A stretch of 64,000 bases of DNA from Planococcus sp. CPCC 101016. Lineage in GTDB: Bacteria; Bacillota; Bacilli; Bacillales_A; Planococcaceae. This document shows positions 54,142 to 63,302 of the stretch, one piece after another (within the stretch, counting starts at the first letter, position 1; each line of letters opens with the position of its first letter). The notes beneath the pieces are model-generated. The model was not told where the DNA came from. It saw only the letters and a program-made list of their open reading frames with translations, and did not search any database. Location of the stretch: positions 372,001-436,000 of the forward strand of contig NZ_VOHB01000003.1 in the NCBI RefSeq assembly GCF_007859295.1, written 5' to 3'. The translations under genes and the position numbers were made by a program.

Positions 54142-54296
54142 GAAAAGGACCTCTTCGACAAGAAGAAGGTCCGTAAAAACAAAACAATCTTCTTATCTTC
54201 TAGGCTGTTGAAAGCCTATTGGAGTTAGCACCGTTTCCATATAGGAGGGTTGCTGAGACATCAAAGGGCCAATCCCTCCGTCTCTCTTGATAAGAA
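54142..54296 (-). promoter_or_regulatory. SAM-I (S-box) riboswitch of the sat operon
   Basis: P1: GATAAGAA (54289-54296) with TTCTTATC (54190-54197), plus-strand reading. The minus strand shows GGAGGGATTGGCCC, GATGTCTCAGCAACC and GGTGCTAACTCCAATAGGC. The terminator stem GGACCTTCTTC/GAAGAGGTCC (54147-54172, one bulged base) is followed by TTTTCTTTTTG. Confidence 0.95.
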
Positions 54297-54344
54297 CGCG
54301 TATTCAGTTTTGATGTGAATTAATTGAAATGTTTGATTTCATGA

Positions 54345-54373
54345 AGTATATAATAGACTATTCCGAGTGTCAA
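54345..54373 (-). promoter_or_regulatory. Promoter of the sat S-box leader
   Basis: TTGACA (54368-54373), 17-bp spacer and TATACT (54345-54350) on the minus strand, about 50 bp before the aptamer. The best sigma-A match in the window. Confidence 0.85.
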
Positions 54374-54643
54374 ACTATGTTTTAATTTTTTTGAGTTTTT
54401 TTTGTGAAAAAGCTGGTCTGCCAAAGGGTGAGCGAAAAATATTTTTTTGTGTAGCATGGAGGTTTATATGCCGCATTGCTTATCTTTGGACGCGCCGGCG
54501 CTGAGAGAATCGGTGCCTTTCGCTTTTGACCAAGAATGAGTTGTCATGCCGAAGTTTCTCAAAAGATTCGCAGCTGCATATTTCTGTTCAACGCAGAAAG
54601 GAATTAATTTGTTAGTATTAAGAAAGTTAAGGAGGCGGAAAAG
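54374..54643. other. Intergenic stretch between sat leader and sirC
   Basis: No gene seen. A GC-rich patch at 54488-54530 (GGACGCGCCGGCGCTGAG, GGTGCCTTTCGCTTTTGACC) may be a decayed fragment of the intergenic repeats found elsewhere in the window. The sirC ribosome binding site AAGGAGGCGG is at its right end; no clear sirC promoter was found. Confidence 0.4.
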
Positions 54644-55285
54644 ATGACGGTGATTCCCATCATGATTGATTTGGAAGGAAAAAATGTGGTGGTGGTTGGC
54701 GGCGGACGCATCGCTAAACGAAAGCTGGATGGTTTGTTGGCCAGCGGTGCAGTGCTGACGGTCATCAGTCCGGAGGTAACTCCAGAAATAAACCGTTGGT
54801 CGGCAGAAAACAAACTTTCTTGGAAACCCAAAAACTTCGAGCAGAGAGATGCCGAATCAGCCTTCATGCTGATTATTGCTACCGACGATCCGACTGTTAA
54901 TGCGACTGTGCGAAAAGCCGCTCCTCCCAATTGTCTGGTGAATGCTTCTGCTGAAGCTGAAACCGGCAACGTCCATTTTCCTGCCCATTTCAAGAGAGGC
55001 AAATTGAGTATCGCGGTTTCCACAAATGGGGCCAGCCCCATGCTTGCGAAAAAAATTAAACAGGAGCTTCAATCCCAATTTGACGAAAGCTACGAACAAT
55101 ACTTGGAATTTCTTTTTGAAGCCAGGCAGCTTATCAAGCAAACTCGCCTTTCTAAAAACAAAAAAGAAGAATACTTGCGCGGATTTTTAGATCCTTCGCT
55201 TTTACAAGCCAAAGCCCAAAAAGAAAAACTCCGCGAATTGCAGTTGCTCGTAAATAAGAACAGCGAATCCCAGCAGGATTATTGA
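54644..55285 (+). CDS. sirC: Precorrin-2 dehydrogenase (siroheme synthase N-domain type)
   Basis: 213 residues. NAD-binding Rossmann motif VVVVGGGRIAKRKLDGLL, ATDDPTVNATVRKA, the family box LVNASAEAETGNVHFPA and STNGASPMLAKKIKQEL. It oxidises precorrin-2 to sirohydrochlorin, the step between SumT and SirB, whose genes are on the other strand 6-8 kb away. The C-terminal 60 residues (rich in Lys and Glu) are longer than in the 160-residue Bacillus subtilis protein. AAGGAGGCGG precedes the ATG. Confidence 0.92.
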   Translation: MTVIPIMIDLEGKNVVVVGGGRIAKRKLDGLLASGAVLTVISPEVTPEINRWSAENKLSWKPKNFEQRDAESAFMLIIATDDPTVNATVRKAAPPNCLVNASAEAETGNVHFPAHFKRGKLSIAVSTNGASPMLAKKIKQELQSQFDESYEQYLEFLFEARQLIKQTRLSKNKKEEYLRGFLDPSLLQAKAQKEKLRELQLLVNKNSESQQDY

Positions 55286-55345
55286 GTTAAAAAAGTAAAT
55301 TCTATAGTTCAACTTATATAGAAATTCCGAATATAGGTTTCCTCG

Positions 55346-56416
55346 TTATTCATTGCTCAGACCATATACATCTGTTCTTGTATGGAAGCCATCCGCAATG
55401 ACGGTGTTCCTCATATTTTCAGCTGTTACCGGTATCGGCGCCAATAGGATGGATGGCACGTCAATCTTGCCGTTGTTGACATATTGAACGGTAGTGACAG
55501 TTTCTCCTTTAGCCATTCTGACAGCCAAAGCAGCTGCTTGCTCGGCTAAGGTCTGAATTGGTTTATAAACCGTCATCGTCTGGGTTCCTCCGACAATCCG
55601 CTGTGCGGCAGCAAGTTCGGCATCCTGCCCCGCCACTGGAACTTTGCCCGCTAAGCCTTGCGCTTCCAATGCCTGAATAACGCCTCCAGCAGTCGCATCA
55701 TTTGCGGCAATGACCGCATCGATTTGGTTGTTATTCGCTGCAAGCGCTTCTGTCATATTGAGAAATGCCTTTTCCGGCGACCAATCCTCTGTCCATTGGT
55801 CGTAGACAACTTTAATGTCTCCCCGGTCGATCGCTGGCTGGAGTACATTGAATACACCTTTTTTGATCAGGTGAACATTATTATCGGTCGTGGCTCCTCC
55901 AATGTAGACGTAATTCCCTTTTGGCACTAACTCTAAAATCGCCGCTGCCTGCATTTCTCCTACCTGCTCGTTATCAAAGGACACATATAAATCAATGTTT
56001 GCATTTTTCACAAGCCGATCATAGGCAATAACCTTTATACCGGCACGATGCGCTTTATGGACAATAGCCGCTGTGGCCTCCGCATTATGCGGCACGATAA
56101 CCAAAAGATCGATGTCTTGTTGAATCAGCGTTTCAGCCTGCGTAAGCTGCAATGCGTCATCGCCGTTAGCTGCTACAATTTCTACTTCTGCACCTAAATC
56201 CTCTACCGCTTTCTTGAATAAGGCCTGGTCTTTCAACCATCGTTCTTCCTTCAGCGTATCCATCGAAAAGCCGATTTTGATCGTTCCATCATTGTCAGTG
56301 ACTGGTGTTTTTTCAGGCACGGCTTTGCCGATCGGCTCTTCAGCTCCGCAGGCCCCAAGAACCAGGCTGATGAATAAAATTAATATCAGGTGAATTTTTT
56401 TATTCATCACGCTCAT
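55346..56416 (-). CDS. Sugar ABC transporter substrate-binding lipoprotein (XylF-like)
   Basis: About 356 residues. Lipoprotein signal with lipobox LGAC (about residue 22), then a periplasmic-binding-protein type 1 fold: TIKIGFSMDTLKEERW, LVIVPHNAEATAAIV, IKVIAYDRLVKNANIDLYVSFDN, GGATTDNNVHLIKKG, VIAANDATAGGVIQALEA and PVAGQDAEL. These fit the xylose-binding XylF group. It overlaps the response-regulator gene. An ATG at 56407 is an alternative start giving a tighter signal peptide. It is a second binding protein besides the one at 63303-64000. Confidence 0.85.
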   Translation of the reverse strand: MSVMNKKIHLILILFISLVLGACGAEEPIGKAVPEKTPVTDNDGTIKIGFSMDTLKEERWLKDQALFKKAVEDLGAEVEIVAANGDDALQLTQAETLIQQDIDLLVIVPHNAEATAAIVHKAHRAGIKVIAYDRLVKNANIDLYVSFDNEQVGEMQAAAILELVPKGNYVYIGGATTDNNVHLIKKGVFNVLQPAIDRGDIKVVYDQWTEDWSPEKAFLNMTEALAANNNQIDAVIAANDATAGGVIQALEAQGLAGKVPVAGQDAELAAAQRIVGGTQTMTVYKPIQTLAEQAAALAVRMAKGETVTTVQYVNNGKIDVPSILLAPIPVTAENMRNTVIADGFHTRTDVYGLSNE

Positions 56417-57953
56417 CTTTCCTTTCCGTCAGGAGTGTCCGGCGGTATTCCTTCGGAGAGACCTCATTCATCTTCTTGAAAACCTTACTGAAATAATTTG
56501 GCTCGTGATAACCGATTTCGAAAGAAATTTCCTTTAAGCTTTTCTGCGGATCTCCCAATAGCTTTTTCGCTTTATCGATTCGGCAGGACGTCAGAAAATC
56601 AATGTAGTTGATGCCCAACTTCTCTTTGAACATTTTACTCAGATAGATGGGACTCAATTCGACTTTTCGTGCCAATGCATCCAACGAAATATCTTTATGG
56701 GAATGGTCCATGATGTATTGCTTGATCTGGTGGATTTTATCTACTTCTAAGCGATCGTAATGCTTCAGGTAAACCTTTTTCAGCCTATCAACAACTTGAA
56801 GTGTTTCCACGAGCAACTGCCGATGGTCTTTGGCCTGAATTGTGTAATAGGGAATTGTTGCATCAATACCCATTTCTCCCATGACCCGCGCTGTGATCCA
56901 TAAAAATTCGAGTGTCCGCTGCTGGGTCCAAAGAATTTGGGCTCCGTCCTGCTCAAATCGGCGAATCAGGTCCGTCACCAAACGGTCAATCAAATCCCAC
57001 TCCCCTAAACGAATAAAATCAAATAGCTTTTTCTCCTGTTGCTTAACGAAAGCTGCATCACCCGCTTTTTCAAGAGAGGGAACATCGGAAGAAAAGCGGT
57101 ATCTCGACGGCAGCGATAAGTCCATTGTCGCAATCAGAGATTTTTGATAGGAATTCCGAATATCCTCCAGTGATTCACAAACTGGCCCAACACCGACAAA
57201 CCAGCCTTCCCGGCGGCTGTCCGAAATAGATAGAATCGCTTTTACTAATGAAATTGCCTGAGATCGATATGATTTTTCTTTATTCCGAAAAACAATGATA
57301 GGCAATTGGCGGCCATACAACGCTCCTATCCAGGCATTTTCAGTCAAGCGGATTTTCCCTTTGATTTGCGGGTACAATTTCTCTAAGCCTTCCGGCACCA
57401 GAACCGTCATAACGAATTTTTCAGCAGTCGCAGGAATTTCCAGCAGATCGACCAACAATTCGATATGGACATCATGGACATGGTCAAACAACAATTGGGT
57501 GACGATGTCTGTTTCCACAATGGCCAGAGCTTTTTGAAAATCTTCTTGCTGCTGGTGCTGAACAGCTGAAGCCTGTTCTTTTAGAGCTCGCTGTTCCAGC
57601 AACTTGCCGACTGTTGCCACGATTTCTCCGGCTTTACTTGGTTTCAGTAAATAGTCTTTGACACCTAATTTAATCGCTTGACGAGCATAATCAAAAGTAT
57701 CGAAAGCCGTGACCATAACAAATTGAATATCTCGGTTTTTTTGCTGAATTTTTTCTATGGCTTCCAACCCAGTCATCCCAGGCATCATAATATCCATAAA
57801 TATCCATTCCGGTTTCCAGGATTCTGCTAATTCAACCGCTATTTTGCCGTTTTTTGCCTGCTTAATATCGAAATCGTTATAAGCACGCTGCAAAATGGCC
57901 TGCATGCCGTCCCGTTCAATCGGCTCGTCATCTACTATCAACAGCTTGATCAT
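56400..57953 (-). CDS. YesN-type response regulator with AraC DNA-binding domain
   Basis: 517 residues. Receiver domain (1-120) with acidic pocket VDDEP, phospho-acceptor Asp54 in FMDIMMPG, Thr in VTAFD and Lys in LLKPS; a middle region of about 280 residues; and two AraC helix-turn-helix motifs at about 410-515 (SLDALARKVELSPIYLSKMF, SLKEISFEIGYHEPNYFSKV). It overlaps the kinase gene by 26 bases. Expected to activate the neighbouring sugar ABC genes. Confidence 0.93.
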   Translation of the reverse strand: MIKLLIVDDEPIERDGMQAILQRAYNDFDIKQAKNGKIAVELAESWKPEWIFMDIMMPGMTGLEAIEKIQQKNRDIQFVMVTAFDTFDYARQAIKLGVKDYLLKPSKAGEIVATVGKLLEQRALKEQASAVQHQQQEDFQKALAIVETDIVTQLLFDHVHDVHIELLVDLLEIPATAEKFVMTVLVPEGLEKLYPQIKGKIRLTENAWIGALYGRQLPIIVFRNKEKSYRSQAISLVKAILSISDSRREGWFVGVGPVCESLEDIRNSYQKSLIATMDLSLPSRYRFSSDVPSLEKAGDAAFVKQQEKKLFDFIRLGEWDLIDRLVTDLIRRFEQDGAQILWTQQRTLEFLWITARVMGEMGIDATIPYYTIQAKDHRQLLVETLQVVDRLKKVYLKHYDRLEVDKIHQIKQYIMDHSHKDISLDALARKVELSPIYLSKMFKEKLGINYIDFLTSCRIDKAKKLLGDPQKSLKEISFEIGYHEPNYFSKVFKKMNEVSPKEYRRTLLTERKDERDE

Positions 57954-59394
57954 GGTTAGCCGCCCCCTTGACTTTCGGTAATTTCAAGATAACTTTAGTT
58001 CCTTGCCCTATTTCACTTTCAACGTTCACCAAATCTTCCTTGCCGTAAAATAGCTGCAGTCTTTTGACAACATTGGCGAAGCCGATGCCGGTCGAATGGC
58101 CTTCTGCCGGTACAATAGAACCTTCGAGCAGTTGCTGGCGTTTTTCCAGACTCATGCCTTTGCCGTTGTCTTCAATCTCAATCCACACTTCTTCTTCTCG
58201 GTCTTTGATGCGGAACCAGATATGGCCGCCATCTTCTTCTGGCTCTATTGCATGAATTACCGCGTTTTCAATTAGGGGCTGCAGCGTAAGACCTGGAATC
58301 TTTAAATTCAAACAGTTCGAATCCAGCTCCGTAAAGAACTGCAGGCGGTCACTGAATCGAGCTTTCTGAATTTCCATATACTGACGGAGGACAAACTCCT
58401 CTTCTGCCAGTGTCACAGCACGGTCCATGCGTTTCAAGTTATAGCGCAGCAAGCTGGCAACACTGACCAACAAGTCACTGGTTTCTTCAGCACCGTCCAA
58501 GTAGGCCTTTTTGGATAAGGTATTCAATGTATTGAACAGAAAATGAGGATTAATTTGACTTTGCAAGTTGCGCAGCTGACTTTGCTGAAGCAGCAATTTG
58601 CTGTCCTGCAACTCCCGTTCTAATTGTGCTTTCTGTTGAATCTCCAAAATCATGGCATTGATATTCCGTCGCATATGATTGAATGTTTTGGCCAAAAATG
58701 AAATTTCATCATTGGAATCCACATAAATCGTTTGATCAAAACGGCCATTCGCCAGTTCATTTGCCGCTTTCGTCAATTGATGAATCGGCTTGGTGATGCT
58801 GAGTGAAAAGAGATACGTAAACAGCAATAGCGCCGCTGTGATCAACAGCAGCATCCAAACACCCAGTTTTTTCAATTCAGCCGACTGCTTGATGATTCCC
58901 CGGTAGAACCCTTCATAGGTTTTCAGCTCTGTATCAATAATGGTCAATGTCATTTCTGAAATGTACATGGAAATTCGAGTTGCTTCCGTAAATTCAGTTA
59001 AGGAAGCCTCGGTGTCTTCCTGTTCTTGAAAACTGACAGACCGATCCACCGTTTCCACAAAACTGCTGATGAGGTGAATATAATTGGTCAAAGCGAATTC
59101 ATTTTCCACGTTGCGCAATTCATAGACCGTCGATTGAACGCCAAGAAGCCGCTCTCTGCTGGCTTTAAGACGAGATTGTGTTTCGTCTGAAGGCATCAAT
59201 AAATAATTATTCAAATCCGTCACCATCTGCTGGCTTTCGCTGGTGATTTCATTCATTTGCAAATAGCGCTGCAGAATATCATTATATTGCGTCTGTACTT
59301 TTTGGTTATAGAACGTCAGCGTCAGCCATATGGCAATCATCATTACCAGTACCACGATTGCCAGCATCCAGATTTTTTTCTGAATCGTATTCAT
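57928..59394 (-). CDS. YesM/LytS-type sensor histidine kinase
   Basis: 488 residues. Two membrane helices (about 8-28 and 178-198) enclose an extracellular helical domain; then HAMP (SITKPIHQLTKAANELANG), coiled linker, His_kinase domain with the phospho-histidine in QINPHFLFNTLN (about residue 285) and a HATPase domain (PLIENAVIHAI, DNGKGM, TGIGFANVVKRL). Its ATG overlaps the stop of the sugar-binding receptor gene by four bases, which implies a receptor-kinase complex. Confidence 0.93.
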   Translation of the reverse strand: MNTIQKKIWMLAIVVLVMMIAIWLTLTFYNQKVQTQYNDILQRYLQMNEITSESQQMVTDLNNYLLMPSDETQSRLKASRERLLGVQSTVYELRNVENEFALTNYIHLISSFVETVDRSVSFQEQEDTEASLTEFTEATRISMYISEMTLTIIDTELKTYEGFYRGIIKQSAELKKLGVWMLLLITAALLLFTYLFSLSITKPIHQLTKAANELANGRFDQTIYVDSNDEISFLAKTFNHMRRNINAMILEIQQKAQLERELQDSKLLLQQSQLRNLQSQINPHFLFNTLNTLSKKAYLDGAEETSDLLVSVASLLRYNLKRMDRAVTLAEEEFVLRQYMEIQKARFSDRLQFFTELDSNCLNLKIPGLTLQPLIENAVIHAIEPEEDGGHIWFRIKDREEEVWIEIEDNGKGMSLEKRQQLLEGSIVPAEGHSTGIGFANVVKRLQLFYGKEDLVNVESEIGQGTKVILKLPKVKGAANHDQAVDSR

Positions 59395-60371
59395 GGTCCC
59401 GCTTCCGCCCCTTTCACAACACGAATGTCTGTGATGTATCCGCTAGATTCCAAAGGTACAACTTCATTTCTTAGCCATTGCATGATCAACTTAACGCTTT
59501 GCTCCCCCATCTGTTCGGGAGACTGCTGAATCATCGCATCCAGCTTGCCCTGGTCCAGCAATGACGCTGTTTCAGCTCCGTCGTCAAATGAATAAAGATA
59601 ATACGGCTCCAGCTCGGCCCTCCTGCTGATTTCTTTCATCATCGGTCCAACATGATTGGCATTCAATGCAATAAAAGCCTCGACATTCGGATGTTGGTTG
59701 AGTACGTGTTGAGTGGCCCCAACAATTTCTTCATCCGATTTGCCGCTTTCCGCATAAACAGTTGAAATTTCTGCATGCTGAGCCAGGCTTTCCGTCACTC
59801 CCAGCAGACGTTGCCGCTGGCTGTACTCCTGCTCAATATCCCCAAGCAGCACTACCTGTCCGCTGCCGCCCATCTCCTTTACCAGCTGCTCTGCCAGCAT
59901 TTTTCCAGCTGCATAATGATCAGAACCGACAAAAGTTTTGCGCAAACTTTCCTCTACCGGCACATCATTGGCCACCGTGATAACGGGAATTCCATAAAAT
60001 GCAGCTTTTTCTTTCGTCAATTCCTTAAACTCTTCCGTGTCGAGCCCTTGTACAATCACTCCATCCACTTTGGAATGAAGAGCGATTTCAATCTGTTTTA
60101 AAAAGTCTTCACGGTTATTGCCATAGCTTCCCCAAACGTCTAAAATCACTTGTTCCTGTTCGGCTTGTGCTGTTGCTCCTTTTCCTACTTTATCCCAAAA
60201 CGGCGTCTCCAGCTCTTGCGTAATCAACACAAGCCGATAGCTTTCTTCATCCGCTGGAACGGCAGCAGGCAATTGCCAATCGGATCGAAAAGCACCTTCA
60301 GCTGACCATAAGGTGAAAATTCCAAGAACTGCACAAAGGAAGCAAAGAACAATTATGACTTTTTTTCTCAT
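59391..60371 (-). CDS. Membrane-anchored sugar-binding receptor of the three-component system
   Basis: 326 residues. N-terminal hydrophobic anchor (VIIVLCFLCAVLGIFTLW, residues 5-22) without a lipobox, followed by a type 1 periplasmic-binding fold: RLVLITQELETPFWDKVGKG, VDGVIVQGLDTEEF, IPVITVANDVPVE, FVGSDHYAAGKMLAEQL, AFIALNANHVGPMM and YLYSFDDGAE. The build and gene order are those of XylFII/AraP-type receptors that bind sugar and signal through a LytS/YesM-type kinase. First gene of the receptor-kinase-regulator-binding protein unit. Confidence 0.88.
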   Translation of the reverse strand: MRKKVIIVLCFLCAVLGIFTLWSAEGAFRSDWQLPAAVPADEESYRLVLITQELETPFWDKVGKGATAQAEQEQVILDVWGSYGNNREDFLKQIEIALHSKVDGVIVQGLDTEEFKELTKEKAAFYGIPVITVANDVPVEESLRKTFVGSDHYAAGKMLAEQLVKEMGGSGQVVLLGDIEQEYSQRQRLLGVTESLAQHAEISTVYAESGKSDEEIVGATQHVLNQHPNVEAFIALNANHVGPMMKEISRRAELEPYYLYSFDDGAETASLLDQGKLDAMIQQSPEQMGEQSVKLIMQWLRNEVVPLESSGYITDIRVVKGAEAGP

Positions 60372-60452
60372 GGGATTTGGCTCCTTTTCCGGTAGTGAAC
60401 TCTTCCCATCTTACCACTTGGCTGAAAATTCACAATACGATTTCAAATGAGC

Positions 60453-60479
60453 AAAAAGCACCTCCGGAACAGGAGATGC
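60453..60479 (-). terminator. Terminator after the ABC permease gene
   Basis: Stem GCATCTCC/GGAGGTGC (one G-T pair) with a six-base loop (60458-60479), then TTTTTGC on the minus strand. It separates the transporter from the sensor genes. Confidence 0.78.
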
Positions 60480-60508
60480 CGCTTTATTTTCTTTGCGTTC
60501 AATAATAG

Positions 60509-61684
60509 CTAAGCGCGCTGTCGGCGCGTCATTACATCAAATATAACAGCCGCTGCAAGAACGCCGCCGCGGATCATGTATTGATAAGAAATACCGGTAC
60601 CCAGCAAGTTCATTCCGCTGGATAAACAAGCCATAACCACAGCACCAATGATAGCTCCTGTAACACGCCCGACCCCACCAGCCGACGAAACACCCCCGAC
60701 ATAAGCTGCTGCGATGGCATCCAATTCGAACAATGTACCTGCAGTAGTTGTGGCTGACTGAAGGCGTGCAGTGAACAGCAAGCCTGACAAGGCAGCCAAC
60801 ATACCCATGGAGCCAAAAACAATATAAGTGATTTTCTTCACATTAATGCCGCTTAAATGCGCAGCTTCCGGATTACTTCCGACCGCGTAGATGTTTCTGC
60901 CTAAAACCGTTTTGGTCGTTAGGAAATGATAGATGACTACCACCATCAGCATGATGATCATCGTCCACGAAAATCCGTTATAGCCTGCTAAAATCCACGT
61001 AATATAAGCAATTACCAAAGAAACCAGCAAAAGTTTTATGAGAAAAATGCCGCTTGACATGACATCAAAACCGTAAGTCATTTTATTTTTCCGAGTGGAA
61101 ATTTCACTGTAAATGTATAGGAGGATAGCCGCAACTCCGACCAGCAAAGATAATAGGTGCAGACCGTTAACCACCATCAGTGAAGGGATAAATCCGTTGC
61201 CGATCGCATTGAATTGGTCGTTGTTGATAATGATGGTCCCGGTGTCTTCCGTGATATTCAACAAAGCTCCACGGAAAATGAGCATGCTTGCAAGTGTTGC
61301 CACAAAAGCCGGAATCCCAAGCTGGGCAATCAAGAACCCATTGAAACAGCCGATTATAATCCCAAACAGCAAAATGACGGGAATGGTAATCCAGATGGAA
61401 AAACCGAGTTGTGTCATGAAGATGGCCGCAACTGCGCCTAAAAAGCCGGCAACAAAACCGACGGATAAATCGATGTGACGGATGACGATGACCAAGGTCA
61501 TTCCGACAGCAAGGACAGCAATGTAACCTGCAGAGTCAAGCAAATTGCTGATGTTCCGGGAAGAAATAAACAGGCCATCAGTCATGATAGTAAATGTCAG
61601 CATAATAACGATCAACGCAATATACATGCCGTAATCGCGGATATTCAATTTGATGATAGATTTAGCTTCTGTAAATAAATTCAT
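60509..61684 (-). CDS. Sugar ABC transporter permease (MmsB/GguB/XylH type)
   Basis: 391 residues, about ten to twelve membrane segments. The signature of ribose/xylose-type permeases is seen: GMTLVIVIRHIDLSVGFVAG, YAVGSNPEAAHLSGINVKK, LDAIAAAYVGGVSSAGGVG. Length and an inserted central segment fit the GguB/XylH group that imports several monosaccharides. It follows the ATPase gene by 12 bp with AGGAGG before the ATG. Confidence 0.92.
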   Translation of the reverse strand: MNLFTEAKSIIKLNIRDYGMYIALIVIMLTFTIMTDGLFISSRNISNLLDSAGYIAVLAVGMTLVIVIRHIDLSVGFVAGFLGAVAAIFMTQLGFSIWITIPVILLFGIIIGCFNGFLIAQLGIPAFVATLASMLIFRGALLNITEDTGTIIINNDQFNAIGNGFIPSLMVVNGLHLLSLLVGVAAILLYIYSEISTRKNKMTYGFDVMSSGIFLIKLLLVSLVIAYITWILAGYNGFSWTMIIMLMVVVIYHFLTTKTVLGRNIYAVGSNPEAAHLSGINVKKITYIVFGSMGMLAALSGLLFTARLQSATTTAGTLFELDAIAAAYVGGVSSAGGVGRVTGAIIGAVVMACLSSGMNLLGTGISYQYMIRGGVLAAAVIFDVMTRRQRA

Positions 61685-61696
61685 TGTAACTGCCTC

Positions 61697-63217
61697 CTAT
61701 TGCGTCGCGAGTTCCATAATGGTTTCTTGAGTCGTTTCTTCGATAGCTAATTCGCCTCTCACCGCACCTTCAGCCATTACATAGATGCGATCGCTCATCC
61801 CCATGATTTCACCAAGTTCTGAGGAAATCATAATGATGCTGAGCCCTTCTTTGATCAATTCGTTCATGATGGTATAAATTTCGAATTTTGCCCCTACATC
61901 AATCCCGCGAGTGGGCTCGTCGAGGATGAGAATTCTCGGTCCTGTGAACAGCCATTTGCCGAGCGAGACTTTCTGCTGGTTGCCGCCGCTCAATTTGCCG
62001 ACAACTTGTTCAAGAGAGCTGGCTTTGATATTGAGCGATTTTTTATAATCTGTTCCAACTTTCACTTCTTCATTCAAGTTCAGGATGCCTTTTTTGGAAA
62101 TGCCCTTCATGTGAGCTGCGGAGACATTGATTTTGATGTCTTGGATCAGAAACAGCCCATCACCTTTACGGTCTTCTGTTACATATGCAATGCCTGCTTT
62201 GATTGCATCGCTGGTGTGCTTGAAATTTTTCTTTTCCCCGTGCACTTCCAGCTCTCCGTTAAGCTTGTAGTTTTTAGGGTTGCCGAAAATGCTGAGCGCA
62301 AGTTCCGTCCGGCCCGATCCCATCAGGCCTGCAATGCCGACAATTTCCCCTTTTTTCACTTCAAGGTTGATGTTCTTTGCAACTTCACGTCCCAGTTGTG
62401 TATCGTAGGCAGACCAGTCTGTCAGTTTTAACACCGTTTCCCCGATTTTCTTGTCTGGCCGTTTTGGGTAAATGTCTTCAATTTCACGTCCGACCATGTT
62501 TTTGATGATGATGCTCTCGGTGATTTCCCCTTTGCGTGCGTCCAGCGTGCAAATCGTTTTGCCATCCCGCAAGACTGTCGCCTTGTCTGCAATAGAGATC
62601 ACTTCCTTCAATTTATGTGAAATCATGATGCAGCTGATGCCCTGACTTTTGAGTTCCTTTAACAAATCCAATAAATTTTCACTATCGTTTTCATTTAACG
62701 CAGCGGTCGGTTCATCGAGGATGAGCAGTTTCACATCTTTGCTGAGTGCTTTGGCGATTTCAACTAATTGCTGCTTTCCGACACCGAGGTCCTTGATTAA
62801 GGTTTCCGGTGTGACATTCAGCTTTACTTTTTTGAGCATTCGTGTCGCTTGAACGACGGTTTCATTCCAATCGACAAACGGTCCTTTTTTGATTTCATTG
62901 CCAGCGAAGATGTTTTCGTATACCGTCAAATCGGGAAATAATGCAAGTTCTTGATAGATGATGCCGATTCCTGCTCGGACACTGTCATTGATTTCGTTGA
63001 ACTGCTGGACCTTCCCTTCGAAAACGATATCGCCTTTATATGTTCCATAAGGATAAACTCCGCTCAGCACTTTCATTAAGGTGGATTTCCCTGCTCCATT
63101 TTCGCCAATCAAGCAGTGAATTTCTCCCTTTTCTACTTTAAAATTGACATCAGAAAGAGCTTTAACGCCTGGGAATTCCTTTGTAATATTGTTCATCTCT
63201 AAAATATATTTACTCAT
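61697..63217 (-). CDS. Sugar ABC transporter double ATPase (MmsA/GguA/XylG type)
   Basis: About 506 residues with two nucleotide-binding domains. First: Walker A GENGAGKST, signature DLGVGKQQLVEIAKAL, Walker B LLILDEPTAAL. Second: degenerate Walker A GLMGSGRTEL, signature LSGGNQQKVSLGKWL, Walker B ILILDEPTRGID. This is the normal pattern of the ribose/xylose class. The ATG at 63217 follows GGGAGG. Confidence 0.95.
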   Translation of the reverse strand: MSKYILEMNNITKEFPGVKALSDVNFKVEKGEIHCLIGENGAGKSTLMKVLSGVYPYGTYKGDIVFEGKVQQFNEINDSVRAGIGIIYQELALFPDLTVYENIFAGNEIKKGPFVDWNETVVQATRMLKKVKLNVTPETLIKDLGVGKQQLVEIAKALSKDVKLLILDEPTAALNENDSENLLDLLKELKSQGISCIMISHKLKEVISIADKATVLRDGKTICTLDARKGEITESIIIKNMVGREIEDIYPKRPDKKIGETVLKLTDWSAYDTQLGREVAKNINLEVKKGEIVGIAGLMGSGRTELALSIFGNPKNYKLNGELEVHGEKKNFKHTSDAIKAGIAYVTEDRKGDGLFLIQDIKINVSAAHMKGISKKGILNLNEEVKVGTDYKKSLNIKASSLEQVVGKLSGGNQQKVSLGKWLFTGPRILILDEPTRGIDVGAKFEIYTIMNELIKEGLSIIMISSELGEIMGMSDRIYVMAEGAVRGELAIEETTQETIMELATQ

Positions 63218-63246
63218 GCAATCGCCTCCCTGCGCTAAATACAAGT

Positions 63247-63293
63247 GAAACGGAAGAATAGCGATAGACGTTCTATCACTATTTTTCCGCTTC
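63247..63293 (-). terminator. Hairpin between binding-protein and ATPase genes
   Basis: Long imperfect stem of 21 bp with three mismatched or wobble pairs (63247-63267, 63273-63293), ten bases after the binding-protein stop and before the ATPase ribosome binding site. Such hairpins commonly keep the binding-protein message more abundant. Confidence 0.6.
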
Positions 63294-63302
63294 GTTGTAC
63301 TT

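Noticed and set aside
54057-54182. N-terminal extension of Sat by 42 residues
   Set aside because: It would translate the riboswitch terminator; the internal ATG at 54056 has GGAGGT and matches the family start.
54488-54530. A third clear copy of the cysJ-flanking repeat
   Set aside because: Only short GC-rich words agree; similarity is too weak to call, so it is mentioned only as a possible remnant.
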